NCBI GenBank assembly: GCA_031285565.1
Contig: JAITVY010000108.1
Coordinates: 1 to 64,000 of the forward strand
Length of the DNA stretch: 64,000 nt
From: Tannerella sp.
GTDB lineage: Bacteria > Bacteroidota > Bacteroidia > Bacteroidales > Tannerellaceae
Direction: 5' to 3'
Made by a program: the position numbers and the translations under genes. Shown here piece after piece: positions 9,632 through 17,286 of this stretch; positions within the stretch are counted from its first letter, which is position 1, and the number at the start of each line of letters is the position of its first letter. The notes beneath the pieces were generated by a model. That model did not search any database. It was given only the letters and a program-made list of their open reading frames with translations, and was not told where the DNA came from.

Positions 9632-9745
9632 TACATATAAAATTAAGTATAAAAAAATAATTATTAAATATTTGGCGATCACCACCCTCCAAAGGGAAAA
9701 AAATCGAATCCCTGAAAGAGACTTTGAAAGTATGCATTCTTTTTA

Positions 9746-9768
9746 AACCTCCCCCTTTCGGGGAGGTT
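9746..9768. terminator. GC-rich hairpin between two minus-strand genes
   Basis: Arms AACCTCCCC (9746-9754) and GGGGAGGTT (9760-9768) are exact complements with a 5-base loop. It lies between the stop of the third metzincin-like gene and the start of the thioredoxin-like gene. No immediate T-tract follows on the minus strand, so it may be an imperfect terminator or an mRNA-processing hairpin that separates the two operons. Confidence 0.5.
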
Positions 9769-9785
9769 GGAAAGGCTTTTATTTA

Positions 9786-11144
9786 TTAATAAACCATCCA
9801 GTTTTTCCCGGTACATAAAGAAAGCTCATTATAAAGATAATAAAGATCTACTCCAACATATAAGGTCCCCGGGCTTTCAGTTGGTCTTTGAGGCAATAAA
9901 TTAATCATATTCGTTAATCTTAAACTGTCTGTGAAAGGCATGACAAGAGGGGTAAAGCGTACATCAATGAACGTTAAAGAAAGAGCATTAGATAAATCCA
10001 AATTTTCTAACCTGTCTGGCGTGTCATACATAAAGTTGTGATGCATGCTTATGTCTAATGATTCTATCAGGCAACCTTCTTCTACGACAAACTCCGTATG
10101 ATCAAAAAGAGAAGACTGAAAATCAGTGATAGCATCCTTTGCACCGTATATCTTCACTTCGTACCCGCCATCTTCTTCATAGTAATGAGTTAAGTAATTG
10201 CCTTCAGGAGTAAAAGTTTCCCTTGTTCCGTCGCCCCAGTCTATAATAATATCACTATGCAGGTTTTCCATTCGTATCGCCTGTAGCACCCCGGCATAGA
10301 ATTCGTGTATATAGGTGTGTGTAAACCGGATAAGCAGATTTTCCTCAACTTCTTCTCCACCTTTCGGATACAGCTGTCCGATAAACTGTTTGTCGGTTTC
10401 AGAAAGTTCGTAGTTTGCATAACGAGCAGTGCTATCCGCATACCGGCGGTGGAACGGCCAGACCATGATGGATTGTTCATCGTATTCCTGTGTCATGACC
10501 ACATCGGATGCGGATAACGGGTCGAAGACGTATTCTTTCAGGTCCGCCCAGGGAACGTCTTCTAGTTCTATTTCCCAATACTCCACAATACGGTTGGTCC
10601 AGCCCGGATCGAAACTTAAATGGCGGTGTTCGAGTTCAAGACCCAATACCTGCCCGAAAGCGCGCAAAGCATCCCCCTGTATTTCTTCTTCCGGCTTGGA
10701 ACCCCAATCGGCAAAACTGAGGGTCGCATCTGATTGATTCGTTACGATCTTACAATCCGTACCGATATACGACCAGGTGATCCAACGGTTATCGTTCCAG
10801 TCAAAACCGATCCGCACATCGGCCTTTCCTTCGGTGATAAACTGGAAGTGGATATCCGCATATTGCTCCCACTCAGCAGCATACGCCATGATTTTTTGGT
10901 GGTAACTGTCCGTACCATTCAGAAAACGAACCTTGATAGTCGTTCCGGTATGCCAAAGATTTCTCCGTTGGGCAATACCACGGAGCTGAACACCATCGTC
11001 AGCAGCGGAGCCGGAACGTTTTACACCATAAAAGTGATCCGCGCTATCTGTTTTAGAAAGAAGGCTGTTTCCTGCTTCTTCCTGTTGGCTGCAGCCGCAT
11101 AAAACGAATAATAAACTAATAAAAAATATACTGAATCGTCCCAT
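9786..11144 (-). CDS. Lipoprotein with inactivated metzincin (M12-like) domain and PKD-like C-terminus, copy 3
   Basis: 452 residues from the internal ATG at 11144 (the frame is open to 11177). This start puts a short lipoprotein signal first (FISLLFVLCGC, acylated Cys near residue 18) followed by QQEE, an acidic tail that favours surface export in Bacteroidetes. Residues about 55-260 align with M12/matrixin-type peptidases: TTIKVRFLNGT, ADVRIGFDWND, WSYIGTD, then the site region. Where active members have HExxHxxGxxH, this protein has RAFGQVLGLEL (161-171), so all three zinc histidines and the glutamate are gone. A Met-turn, SIMVWPF (225-231), survives. The C-terminal part has a PKD-like WGDGT (303-307) and an LRR-like LDLSNALSL region. 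It is the last of three tandem copies. Confidence 0.82.
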   Translation of the reverse strand: MGRFSIFFISLLFVLCGCSQQEEAGNSLLSKTDSADHFYGVKRSGSAADDGVQLRGIAQRRNLWHTGTTIKVRFLNGTDSYHQKIMAYAAEWEQYADIHFQFITEGKADVRIGFDWNDNRWITWSYIGTDCKIVTNQSDATLSFADWGSKPEEEIQGDALRAFGQVLGLELEHRHLSFDPGWTNRIVEYWEIELEDVPWADLKEYVFDPLSASDVVMTQEYDEQSIMVWPFHRRYADSTARYANYELSETDKQFIGQLYPKGGEEVEENLLIRFTHTYIHEFYAGVLQAIRMENLHSDIIIDWGDGTRETFTPEGNYLTHYYEEDGGYEVKIYGAKDAITDFQSSLFDHTEFVVEEGCLIESLDISMHHNFMYDTPDRLENLDLSNALSLTFIDVRFTPLVMPFTDSLRLTNMINLLPQRPTESPGTLYVGVDLYYLYNELSLCTGKNWMVY

Positions 11145-11213
11145 AATAAAATTGTATTTAGTTATGAATATGATCATAAAGTCTATATTGATAAAACTTT
11201 TATATTACATGTT

Positions 11214-12569
11214 TTAATCCCTGACAATCCAGTTTTTTTCGGCACATAAAGGAATATGCCAGGAAAAAAAATCCGTGCCAATAATAAACGTTCCCGGACT
11301 TTCGGCAGGCCTTTGAGGCAAAAGATTAATCATATTCCTTAATTTTATGCTATCTGAAACTGAGATATAAGCAAGACCTGTATTAGCTACATTAACAGAT
11401 GTCAGGGAAAGTGCATTGGACAAATCTATATAGTCCAACCTTTCCGCCAAGCCATATGTAGGAGTTTCATATATCCTTAATGATTCAATCAGGCAACCTT
11501 TTTCTACGATAAAATCCGTAAGATCAAAACCCTTAGAATAAAAATCCGGGATTGCATCCACTGCGCCATATATCTTAACTTCATATCTGCCGTCTCCATT
11601 CTCATAGTAATGAGTGAAACTACCGTTTTCCGGAGTAATCGTTTCCCTTGTACCATCGCCCCAGTCTATAACAATATCACTACGCAGATTATCTAAAAGG
11701 ATTTCATAATTCCATAATGTACTCATTCCTATCCTGTAGATATTAGTAAAAGAAATAAGCAGATTATCTTCCACCTCTTCTTCTCCTTTCGGATACAACT
11801 GTCCGATAAACTGTTTGTCGGTTTCAGAAAGTTCATAGTTCGCATAACGGGCAGTGTTGTCGGCATAGCGGCGGTGGAACGGCCAAACCATAATGGATTG
11901 TTCGTCGTATTCCTGGGTCATGAGCACATCGGATGCGGATAATGGGTCGAAGACGTATTCTTTCAGGTCCGCCCAGGGAACGTCTTCTACTTCCATTTCC
12001 CAATACTCCGCAATACGGTTAGTCCAGCCCGGATCGAAACTTAAATGGCGGTGTTCGAGTTCAAGACCCAATACCTGCCCGAAAGCACGCAAAGCGTCCC
12101 CCTGTATTTCTTCTTCCGGCTTGGAACCCCAATCGGCAAAACTAAGGGTTGCGTCTGACTGATTGGTTACGATCTTGCAATCCGTACCAATGTACGACCA
12201 GGTAATCCAACGGTTATCGTTCCAGTCAAAACCAATCCGTACATCGGCCTTTCCTTCGGTGACAAACTGGAAGTGAATGTCCGCATACTTTTCCCATTCT
12301 GCCGCATACGTCATTACTTTTTGTTTGTGATCTTCCGTACCGTTCAAAAAACGGACCTTGATGGTCGTTCCGGTATGCCACAGGTTTCTCCGCTGGGCAA
12401 CACCCCGGAGCTGGACTCCATCGTCCACAACGGCGCCCGAACGTTTTACCCCATAAAAGTGTTCCGCGCTTTCCGTTTTGAAAAGAAGGCTGTTTCCTGC
12501 TTCTTCCTGTTGGCTACAGCCGCATAAAACGAATAATAAACTAATAAAAAATATACTGAATCGTCCCAT
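11214..12569 (-). CDS. Lipoprotein with inactivated metzincin domain and PKD-like C-terminus, copy 2
   Basis: 451 residues from the internal ATG at 12569 (open to 12602). The signal peptide and first ~270 residues are almost identical to the copy downstream, including the same ruined site RAFGQVLGLELEH and the Met-turn SIMVWPF, so the loss predates the duplication. After the conserved QFIGQLYPKG segment the sequence changes: the WGDGT PKD-like motif is kept but the flanking loops and the LRR-like end (YIDLSNALSL, LINLLPQRP-type tail) differ strongly. The gap to the next copy is 69 bp and the 5' flanks of the two genes are also nearly identical, so the duplication included the upstream region. 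A binding rather than proteolytic role is inferred. Confidence 0.82.
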   Translation of the reverse strand: MGRFSIFFISLLFVLCGCSQQEEAGNSLLFKTESAEHFYGVKRSGAVVDDGVQLRGVAQRRNLWHTGTTIKVRFLNGTEDHKQKVMTYAAEWEKYADIHFQFVTEGKADVRIGFDWNDNRWITWSYIGTDCKIVTNQSDATLSFADWGSKPEEEIQGDALRAFGQVLGLELEHRHLSFDPGWTNRIAEYWEMEVEDVPWADLKEYVFDPLSASDVLMTQEYDEQSIMVWPFHRRYADNTARYANYELSETDKQFIGQLYPKGEEEVEDNLLISFTNIYRIGMSTLWNYEILLDNLRSDIVIDWGDGTRETITPENGSFTHYYENGDGRYEVKIYGAVDAIPDFYSKGFDLTDFIVEKGCLIESLRIYETPTYGLAERLDYIDLSNALSLTSVNVANTGLAYISVSDSIKLRNMINLLPQRPAESPGTFIIGTDFFSWHIPLCAEKNWIVRD

Positions 12570-12641
12570 AATAAAATTGTATTTAGTTATGAATATGATC
12601 ATAGAATCTATATTGATAAAACTATTATATTACTACATGTT

Positions 12642-13964
12642 TTAATCCCTGACAATCCAGTTTTTTTCGGCACATAAAGGGATAAGCCAGGTAAAATTTG
12701 TCCAGCGAAAAGAAGAACCAATAGATAATGCCCCCGGGCTTTCAGCAGGTCTTTGAGGTAATAAATCAATCATATTTTTCACTGATATACTGTCTGTAAC
12801 AAAGCCACCATGAATTACTCCTACAGACATCAAAGTGAGCGCATTGGATAAATCGAGATTCATAAACCCATTTCCTTCAGGAGTCCAAAAGTCTAATGAT
12901 TCAATCAAACAACCTTTCCCAACAAAAAACTCTGTATATTTATAAAGCGTAGAAGAAAAATTGGGGATAGCATCTGCCGCTCCATATATTTTAACTGTAT
13001 ATTCGCCAAAATCATCATAATAACGAGCAAATTCTACAGGAGAAGAAATGGTTTCTCTTATCCCGTCACCCCAGTCTACAACAACATCACTATGCAGATC
13101 AGGAAAATACATTAAAAAATCCGATCCTCTCATATCTTTGTCATAGATATGGGTAAATTGAATAAGCAGATTTTCTTCTCCACCTTTCGGATACAGCTGT
13201 CCGATAAACTGTTTGTCGGTTTCGGAGAGTTCGTAGTTGGCGTAGCGGGCAGTGTTATCCGCATACCGGCGGTGGAATGGCCAGACCATGATGGATTGTT
13301 CATCGTATTCCTGGGTCATGACTACATCGGATGCGGATAGCGGGTCGAAGACATATTCTTTCAGGTCCGCCCAGGGTACGTCTTCTATTTCTATTTCCCA
13401 ATACTCCGCAATACGGTTGGTCCAGCCCGGATCGAAACTTAAATGGCGGTGTTCCAGTTCAAGACCCAATACCTGCCCGAAAGCGCGCAAAGCATCCCCC
13501 TGTATTTCTTCTTCCGGCTTGGAACCCCAATCGGCAAAACTGAGTGTCGGTTGGGATTGATCCGTAACGATCTTACAATCCGTACCAATGTACGACCAGG
13601 TGATCCAACGGTTGTCGTTCCAGTCAAAACCGATCCGTACATCGGCCTTTCCTTCGGTGACAAACTGGAAGTGAATGTCCGCATATTTTTCCCATTCTGC
13701 CGCATGCGTCATTACTTTTTGCTTGTGATCTTCCGTACCATTCAAAAAACGGACCTTGATGGTCGTTCCGGTATGCCACAGGTTTCTTCGCTGGGCAATG
13801 CCGCGCAGTTGGACACCATCGCCGGCAGCGACGCCAGCACGTTTCACGCCGTAAAAATGATCCGCGCTTTCCGCTTTGGAAAAAGAGCTGTTTACGATCT
13901 CTTCCTGTTGATTACAGGCGCATAAAATGAATAATAAACTGATAAATAAATTTAATTTATTCAT
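12642..13964 (-). CDS. Lipoprotein with inactivated metzincin domain and PKD-like C-terminus, copy 1
   Basis: 440 residues from the internal ATG at 13964; the frame is open to 14030, but only the internal start puts the lipoprotein signal (MNKLNLFISLLFILCAC) at the N-terminus. The metzincin-like domain is nearly the same as in the two downstream copies, with RAFGQVLGLELEHRH replacing HExxHxxGxxH and the Met-turn SIMVWPF kept. The C-terminal PKD-like (WGDGI) and LRR-like part is the most divergent of the three. As the first gene of the tandem set it should carry the promoter; about 230 bp upstream lies a structured region that could be its leader. Signal peptide and 5' flank differ from the other two copies. 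Confidence 0.82.
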   Translation of the reverse strand: MNKLNLFISLLFILCACNQQEEIVNSSFSKAESADHFYGVKRAGVAAGDGVQLRGIAQRRNLWHTGTTIKVRFLNGTEDHKQKVMTHAAEWEKYADIHFQFVTEGKADVRIGFDWNDNRWITWSYIGTDCKIVTDQSQPTLSFADWGSKPEEEIQGDALRAFGQVLGLELEHRHLSFDPGWTNRIAEYWEIEIEDVPWADLKEYVFDPLSASDVVMTQEYDEQSIMVWPFHRRYADNTARYANYELSETDKQFIGQLYPKGGEENLLIQFTHIYDKDMRGSDFLMYFPDLHSDVVVDWGDGIRETISSPVEFARYYDDFGEYTVKIYGAADAIPNFSSTLYKYTEFFVGKGCLIESLDFWTPEGNGFMNLDLSNALTLMSVGVIHGGFVTDSISVKNMIDLLPQRPAESPGALSIGSSFRWTNFTWLIPLCAEKNWIVRD

Positions 13965-14196
13965 AGCAAATGTTTTAGTTTTTAAATATGAGTCCGTAGC
14001 CGGTTCCTGGTTTATAAAACGTCGATACAACTATAAAAAACCGGCTTTTACTTGTTTTTTCTATCCTTTGAGAAAACAAAAGATATTATCCCTTATAATT
14101 AAGGGATAGATTAAAAGACAGTAATACCTAATATTACTGAAAAATCAGAAACTGTTTCTGGAAAATAAAATGCAATCCGGATTCAGGGTATAAAAC

Positions 14197-14372
14197 GGCA
14201 GGCCTGCCCGAAAGCCTCCACCCTTTCAATTGATATCACCCGGAGGACGGGCTGAATGAACAACTGCTTGTCGTACAAGACAACAATAGTACGGTTTTGT
14301 AACTGTGTCTTTACAGGTTAGTTTTCCAAAAGCCACCCGGACTTTTGGTTTCAGACCTGCCTGTGCAAGTCT
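14197..14372 (-). ncRNA. Candidate structured leader RNA upstream of the triplicated lipoproteins
   Basis: Read on the minus strand there are four stems in a row: an 8-bp stem AGACTTGC/GCAGGTCT (14372-14353, tetraloop ACAG, one G-U pair); CCAAAAG/CTTTTGG (14348-14326); CTTGT/ACAAG (14279-14267); and a two-step stem GCCCG+CCTCC/GGAGG+CGGGC (14252-14206). They are followed by a 12-bp palindrome, GGCAGGCCTGCC (14208-14197). The density of stems is unusual for this AT-rich region. GTCAGAAGACTTGC at the 5' side recalls the B12 box, but the rest of a cobalamin riboswitch is absent. The class is unknown and covariation is untested; the strand is inferred from the neighbours. Confidence 0.4.
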
Positions 14373-14507
14373 TCTGACGTGGGGAGTGGGGTATAACATA
14401 ATTAAAAATATAATAATCTGTTACGGTTATTTACATTAGATGTTGCAAATATGATAAAAAAAATGTATATAGCAATAGATAAAATTGATATTTAACATTT
14501 ATTACTA

Positions 14508-14522
14508 GGGGGGGGGGGGGGG
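14508..14522. repeat. Homopolymer of 15 G
   Basis: Fifteen consecutive G lie 20 bp after the stop of the decayed DUF4143 gene and about 540 bp upstream of the first lipoprotein start. Such tracts slip readily and can switch expression; they are also prone to sequencing error. Confidence 0.9.
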
Positions 14523-14541
14523 ATTTAGTGGTAGTTCACAA

Positions 14542-15109
14542 TTATATATGAAATAAATCAGCTGGATTCATACCAAGAAACTGCCCGAGAGGAATGCCAC
14601 CTGTCCCGACCGTATAAAGTCCACGAGGGTGAAACTCATTATCAAACAAAGACATTCCCAGGTTTGTACTATCTTTCCCACTTTTCACTTCAAGCGCTAC
14701 TATATCATTCCCTTTTCCAATGACATAATCAACTTCATAACCCCCTTGATTCCAATAGTAAACATTAAACCGGTATTTCAATCCACTATTGATAAGGTGC
14801 GCTCCAACTGCTGATTCGACAAAACGTCCCCATTCTTTCGGGTTGTTACGTACCATTTCGAAAGAATCATGCCTGCCGGCTGCAAGCAAAGCGTTGTTGT
14901 GCACTTGAAATTTGGGTTTTGAAGCCCGCTTACGGATAATGTCTGCAGCATATTTTTCAAGTCCGGAAAGCAACCCTGCATCGTTCAGCAGGAAGGTAGC
15001 TTGAAAGGGTGGTTTTACCTACTTGACGAGGCCCCACCAATACTTGTATAAACTTCCTATCCTCAGAGATCCGACTTTTAACATCCTGTAATATAGAGCG
15101 TTTAAACAC
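14542..15109 (-). pseudogene. DUF4143 AAA ATPase, internally deleted and frameshifted
   Basis: The minus strand first encodes an N-terminal ATPase segment from GTG at 15109: VFKRSILQDVKSRIS and a Walker A, VGPRQVGKTT. Right after Walker A the sequence jumps to another frame that reads FLLNDAGLLSGLEKYAADII and continues to the end as a typical DUF4143 C-terminus (RFVESAVGAHLI, YYWNQGGYEVDYVIGK, IVALEVKSG). About 250 residues expected between these parts, including Walker B, are missing. The junction lies near 15000. A downstream ATG at 14973 could make a 143-residue C-terminal fragment, but without the ATPase core this is unlikely to be functional. Confidence 0.85.
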
Positions 15110-15190
15110 GATTTGAAATTTATCAGGTTATCATAAATAAATTATTACACAAAGATAATAAAAGATTTATTTTCATGGCTGTTTTTTAAT

Positions 15191-16081
15191 TTATAGATTT
15201 GTATTCCGCATTACACGTTCGATTGCATCATCCATTTGTGCGACCGACTCCAATCCAAGCGTCATGCAATGGATATTCCCTTCCGTCAAAGCAAAACGAA
15301 TCGACTGCTCACGTTCATCATCTGCCACATGCCTGCCTTCGCCAAAGATCTTCATACCTATCACACCTTTCCCGTTAGCTTTAGCTGTCGCCAGGATTTT
15401 CTTTATCTCTTCAGGAGTTCCGTCCATAACCGCACCAAACGGATTGATACGCGCCATAATCACATCCACCCACGGATTTACAGCGGCCTCGGCTAACGCA
15501 TCTATATTATGGCACGATACGCCTACCGCTTTCACCAAGCCATCCTGTTTGGCTTTCGAAAAACCATCCATATAATGCTTCCGCGTTTCCGCCCAATTTC
15601 CCTCCATCATACAGTGCATCAAAAGGATATCAATATAATCCGAACCGAGTTCTTTACGGTAACGGTCAATATTTGCCGAAACAGGCTCTATCTTATCCGA
15701 CCCATCCTCATGTGTCCACATCTTGGTTAGTAACGTTACATTCTCACGTGGAAGTGTTTTAACGGCTTTCCCGACAAAAGGCATCGATCCGTATCCGTCA
15801 GCCATATCATAAAACCGGATACCCCGCTCGTAAGCATGATGGGCCAGCTTCACAAAGCCATCCATTCCCAGGCGCGTCTGGTTAGAAGCCTTATTATAGC
15901 CCGTAGTCCCGGTACCCATTGCAATACGAGAAACGGTTAATCCGGTTTTTCCCAGTTTTACCCGGTCAACCAACATATTCATTGGGAGCGAAAAATTAAC
16001 ATTCGCTACACCCGGTTGAAGAACGGATAAACCAGCTAAGCCAAGTACACCGGTTCTAATAAATTTACGACGATTCATCAT
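15191..16081 (-). CDS. Exported aldo/keto reductase
   Basis: 296 residues. The N-terminus (NRRKFIRTGVLGLAGLS) is a Tat-type signal, so the enzyme probably folds with its nicotinamide cofactor before export. The reductase domain starts near residue 37 (VKLGKTGLTVSRIAMGTG) and shows the catalytic Asp and Tyr (DMADGYG), the Lys (LLTKMW) and the His (LLMHCM) of the AKR family. It follows the SMP-30-like gene by 22 bp on the same strand, so the two are probably one operon for periplasmic sugar or lactone chemistry. The substrate cannot be told from sequence. Two ATG codons stand side by side; the second may be the true start. Confidence 0.9.
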   Translation of the reverse strand: MMNRRKFIRTGVLGLAGLSVLQPGVANVNFSLPMNMLVDRVKLGKTGLTVSRIAMGTGTTGYNKASNQTRLGMDGFVKLAHHAYERGIRFYDMADGYGSMPFVGKAVKTLPRENVTLLTKMWTHEDGSDKIEPVSANIDRYRKELGSDYIDILLMHCMMEGNWAETRKHYMDGFSKAKQDGLVKAVGVSCHNIDALAEAAVNPWVDVIMARINPFGAVMDGTPEEIKKILATAKANGKGVIGMKIFGEGRHVADDEREQSIRFALTEGNIHCMTLGLESVAQMDDAIERVMRNTNL

Positions 16082-16103
16082 GATTGTTTATTTGTTAATG
16101 TGT

Positions 16104-17024
16104 TTATTTCGTTGAAGCGTTAAAGGAAACTCCTTCCACATTCATACGTATGCTATATAAATATTCGGAAGCTGTAATGAATAAAGTCTTCCTATCTTTT
16201 CCCCCAAAACATACATTCGCAGTCCAGCCTGCTTCTACCGGAATATACGCTATCTGCTCTCCCCTGGGATTGAATACTGTCACCCCTTTTCCGGTCAAAT
16301 AGATATTTCCATCCTTGTCAATCGTCATACCATCAGAGCCCATTGGCACAAAAAGACTTTTATTCGCCGGTATTCCATCCGGTTGAATATCATAAACGTA
16401 TGTTTTCCCAGCCCTGATATCAGCCACATAAAGCTTTTTTCCATCCGGAGTCCCGATAATACCATTTGGCTGTTCCAGGTCATTTGCAACCCTGACCGGT
16501 TCCCCACGATCCGGAGATAAATAATAAACATGTTGGCCATCCTGCTGCATCTCCGGATCACGTGTCCAATAATCACGTTTATACAATGGATCCGTAAAGT
16601 AAATCCCCCCATCCGGACACACCCATAAATCATTGGGGCCATTTAGTTTCTTCCCTTGGAAACCGGCAACCAGAACAATATGATTTCCATCCATATCTAT
16701 CTGCCAGATCTCATTATCCATATCCGAACAGGAAAGCAGGTTTCCTGACCGGTCAAAATACAAGCCATTTGCACGACCTGCAGGTTCAAGGAAAGCAGAC
16801 AGTTCTCCTGTCTCGGCAGACCACTTCCAGATCCGGTCATCCGGTTGATCGGTAAAATAAACATTGCCATCCTTATCAACAGCCGGGCCTTCTGTAAACT
16901 TAAAACCTCCGGCCAGTTTCTTGACAGTTGCACCAGGTAATACAACATTATTGAGGTCTTGCCCATTTACCAGACTCATCCCTGTACACAAAAAAAGGTT
17001 CAATAATACAAATAGTTGTTTCAT
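16104..17024 (-). CDS. SMP-30/gluconolactonase/LRE-family secreted protein
   Basis: 306 residues with a Sec signal peptide (MKQLFVLLNLFLCTGMSLVNG) and a six-bladed beta-propeller of the SMP-30 family. Typical blade motifs are FTEGPAVDKDGNVYFTD, NGLYFDRSGNLL, KLNGPNDLWVCPDGGIYFTDP, QPNGIIGTPDGKKLYV and GSDGMTIDKDGNIYLT. Family members hydrolyse sugar lactones with a bound divalent metal; the acidic and asparagine residues of the GPNDL and SDGMT motifs are present. It is the first gene of the pair with the aldo/keto reductase. A role as periplasmic lactonase acting with that enzyme is an inference. Confidence 0.9.
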   Translation of the reverse strand: MKQLFVLLNLFLCTGMSLVNGQDLNNVVLPGATVKKLAGGFKFTEGPAVDKDGNVYFTDQPDDRIWKWSAETGELSAFLEPAGRANGLYFDRSGNLLSCSDMDNEIWQIDMDGNHIVLVAGFQGKKLNGPNDLWVCPDGGIYFTDPLYKRDYWTRDPEMQQDGQHVYYLSPDRGEPVRVANDLEQPNGIIGTPDGKKLYVADIRAGKTYVYDIQPDGIPANKSLFVPMGSDGMTIDKDGNIYLTGKGVTVFNPRGEQIAYIPVEAGWTANVCFGGKDRKTLFITASEYLYSIRMNVEGVSFNASTK

Positions 17025-17213
17025 TTTTCACTTATAAGAGTTATATTAGACTTCATGCCGTGAAAATACGGATTGTTCCGGTCAAATAATAATTTAATCG
17101 ATAAAAAATGCGAGTAATAACCGGGGAATACAATACTCAATTCAATCAAACTTCCGGGTAAAGCGGTGAATTCCTGGCTTCTTTGAAGACTCCCGGTTGT
17201 TTTCCGGCTGATT

Positions 17214-17245
17214 TTCAATTTAATTCCCAAATATTGCTATCTTTG
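17214..17245 (+). promoter_or_regulatory. Bacteroidetes-type promoter of pnp
   Basis: A -7 box TATCTTTG lies at 17238-17245, matching TAnnTTTG, with a T-rich element (TTTTC) about 20 bp upstream in place of the -33 TTTG. The start codon is 41 bp downstream. Confidence 0.6.
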
Positions 17246-17286
17246 TAAGATTTTAAGATGTAGTAGATACAAGAAACCAGACAAAT

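Larger units (their letters stand above)
14031..14541. other. 511-bp intergenic region: structured candidate leader and homopolymer
   Basis: No coding region is supported. It holds a small inverted repeat (TATCCCTT at 14087-14094 and AAGGGATA at 14101-14108), a cluster of hairpins at 14197-14372 and a run of 15 G at 14508-14522. The flanking genes both read on the minus strand, so this is the probable promoter and leader region of the three lipoprotein genes. Confidence 0.6.

Noticed and set aside
14353-14400. Cobalamin riboswitch, because of a B12-box-like GTCAGAAGACTTGC
   Set aside because: On the strand where the box reads correctly it lies at the 5' end, whereas the real box is at the 3' end of the element, and no other conserved block is present.
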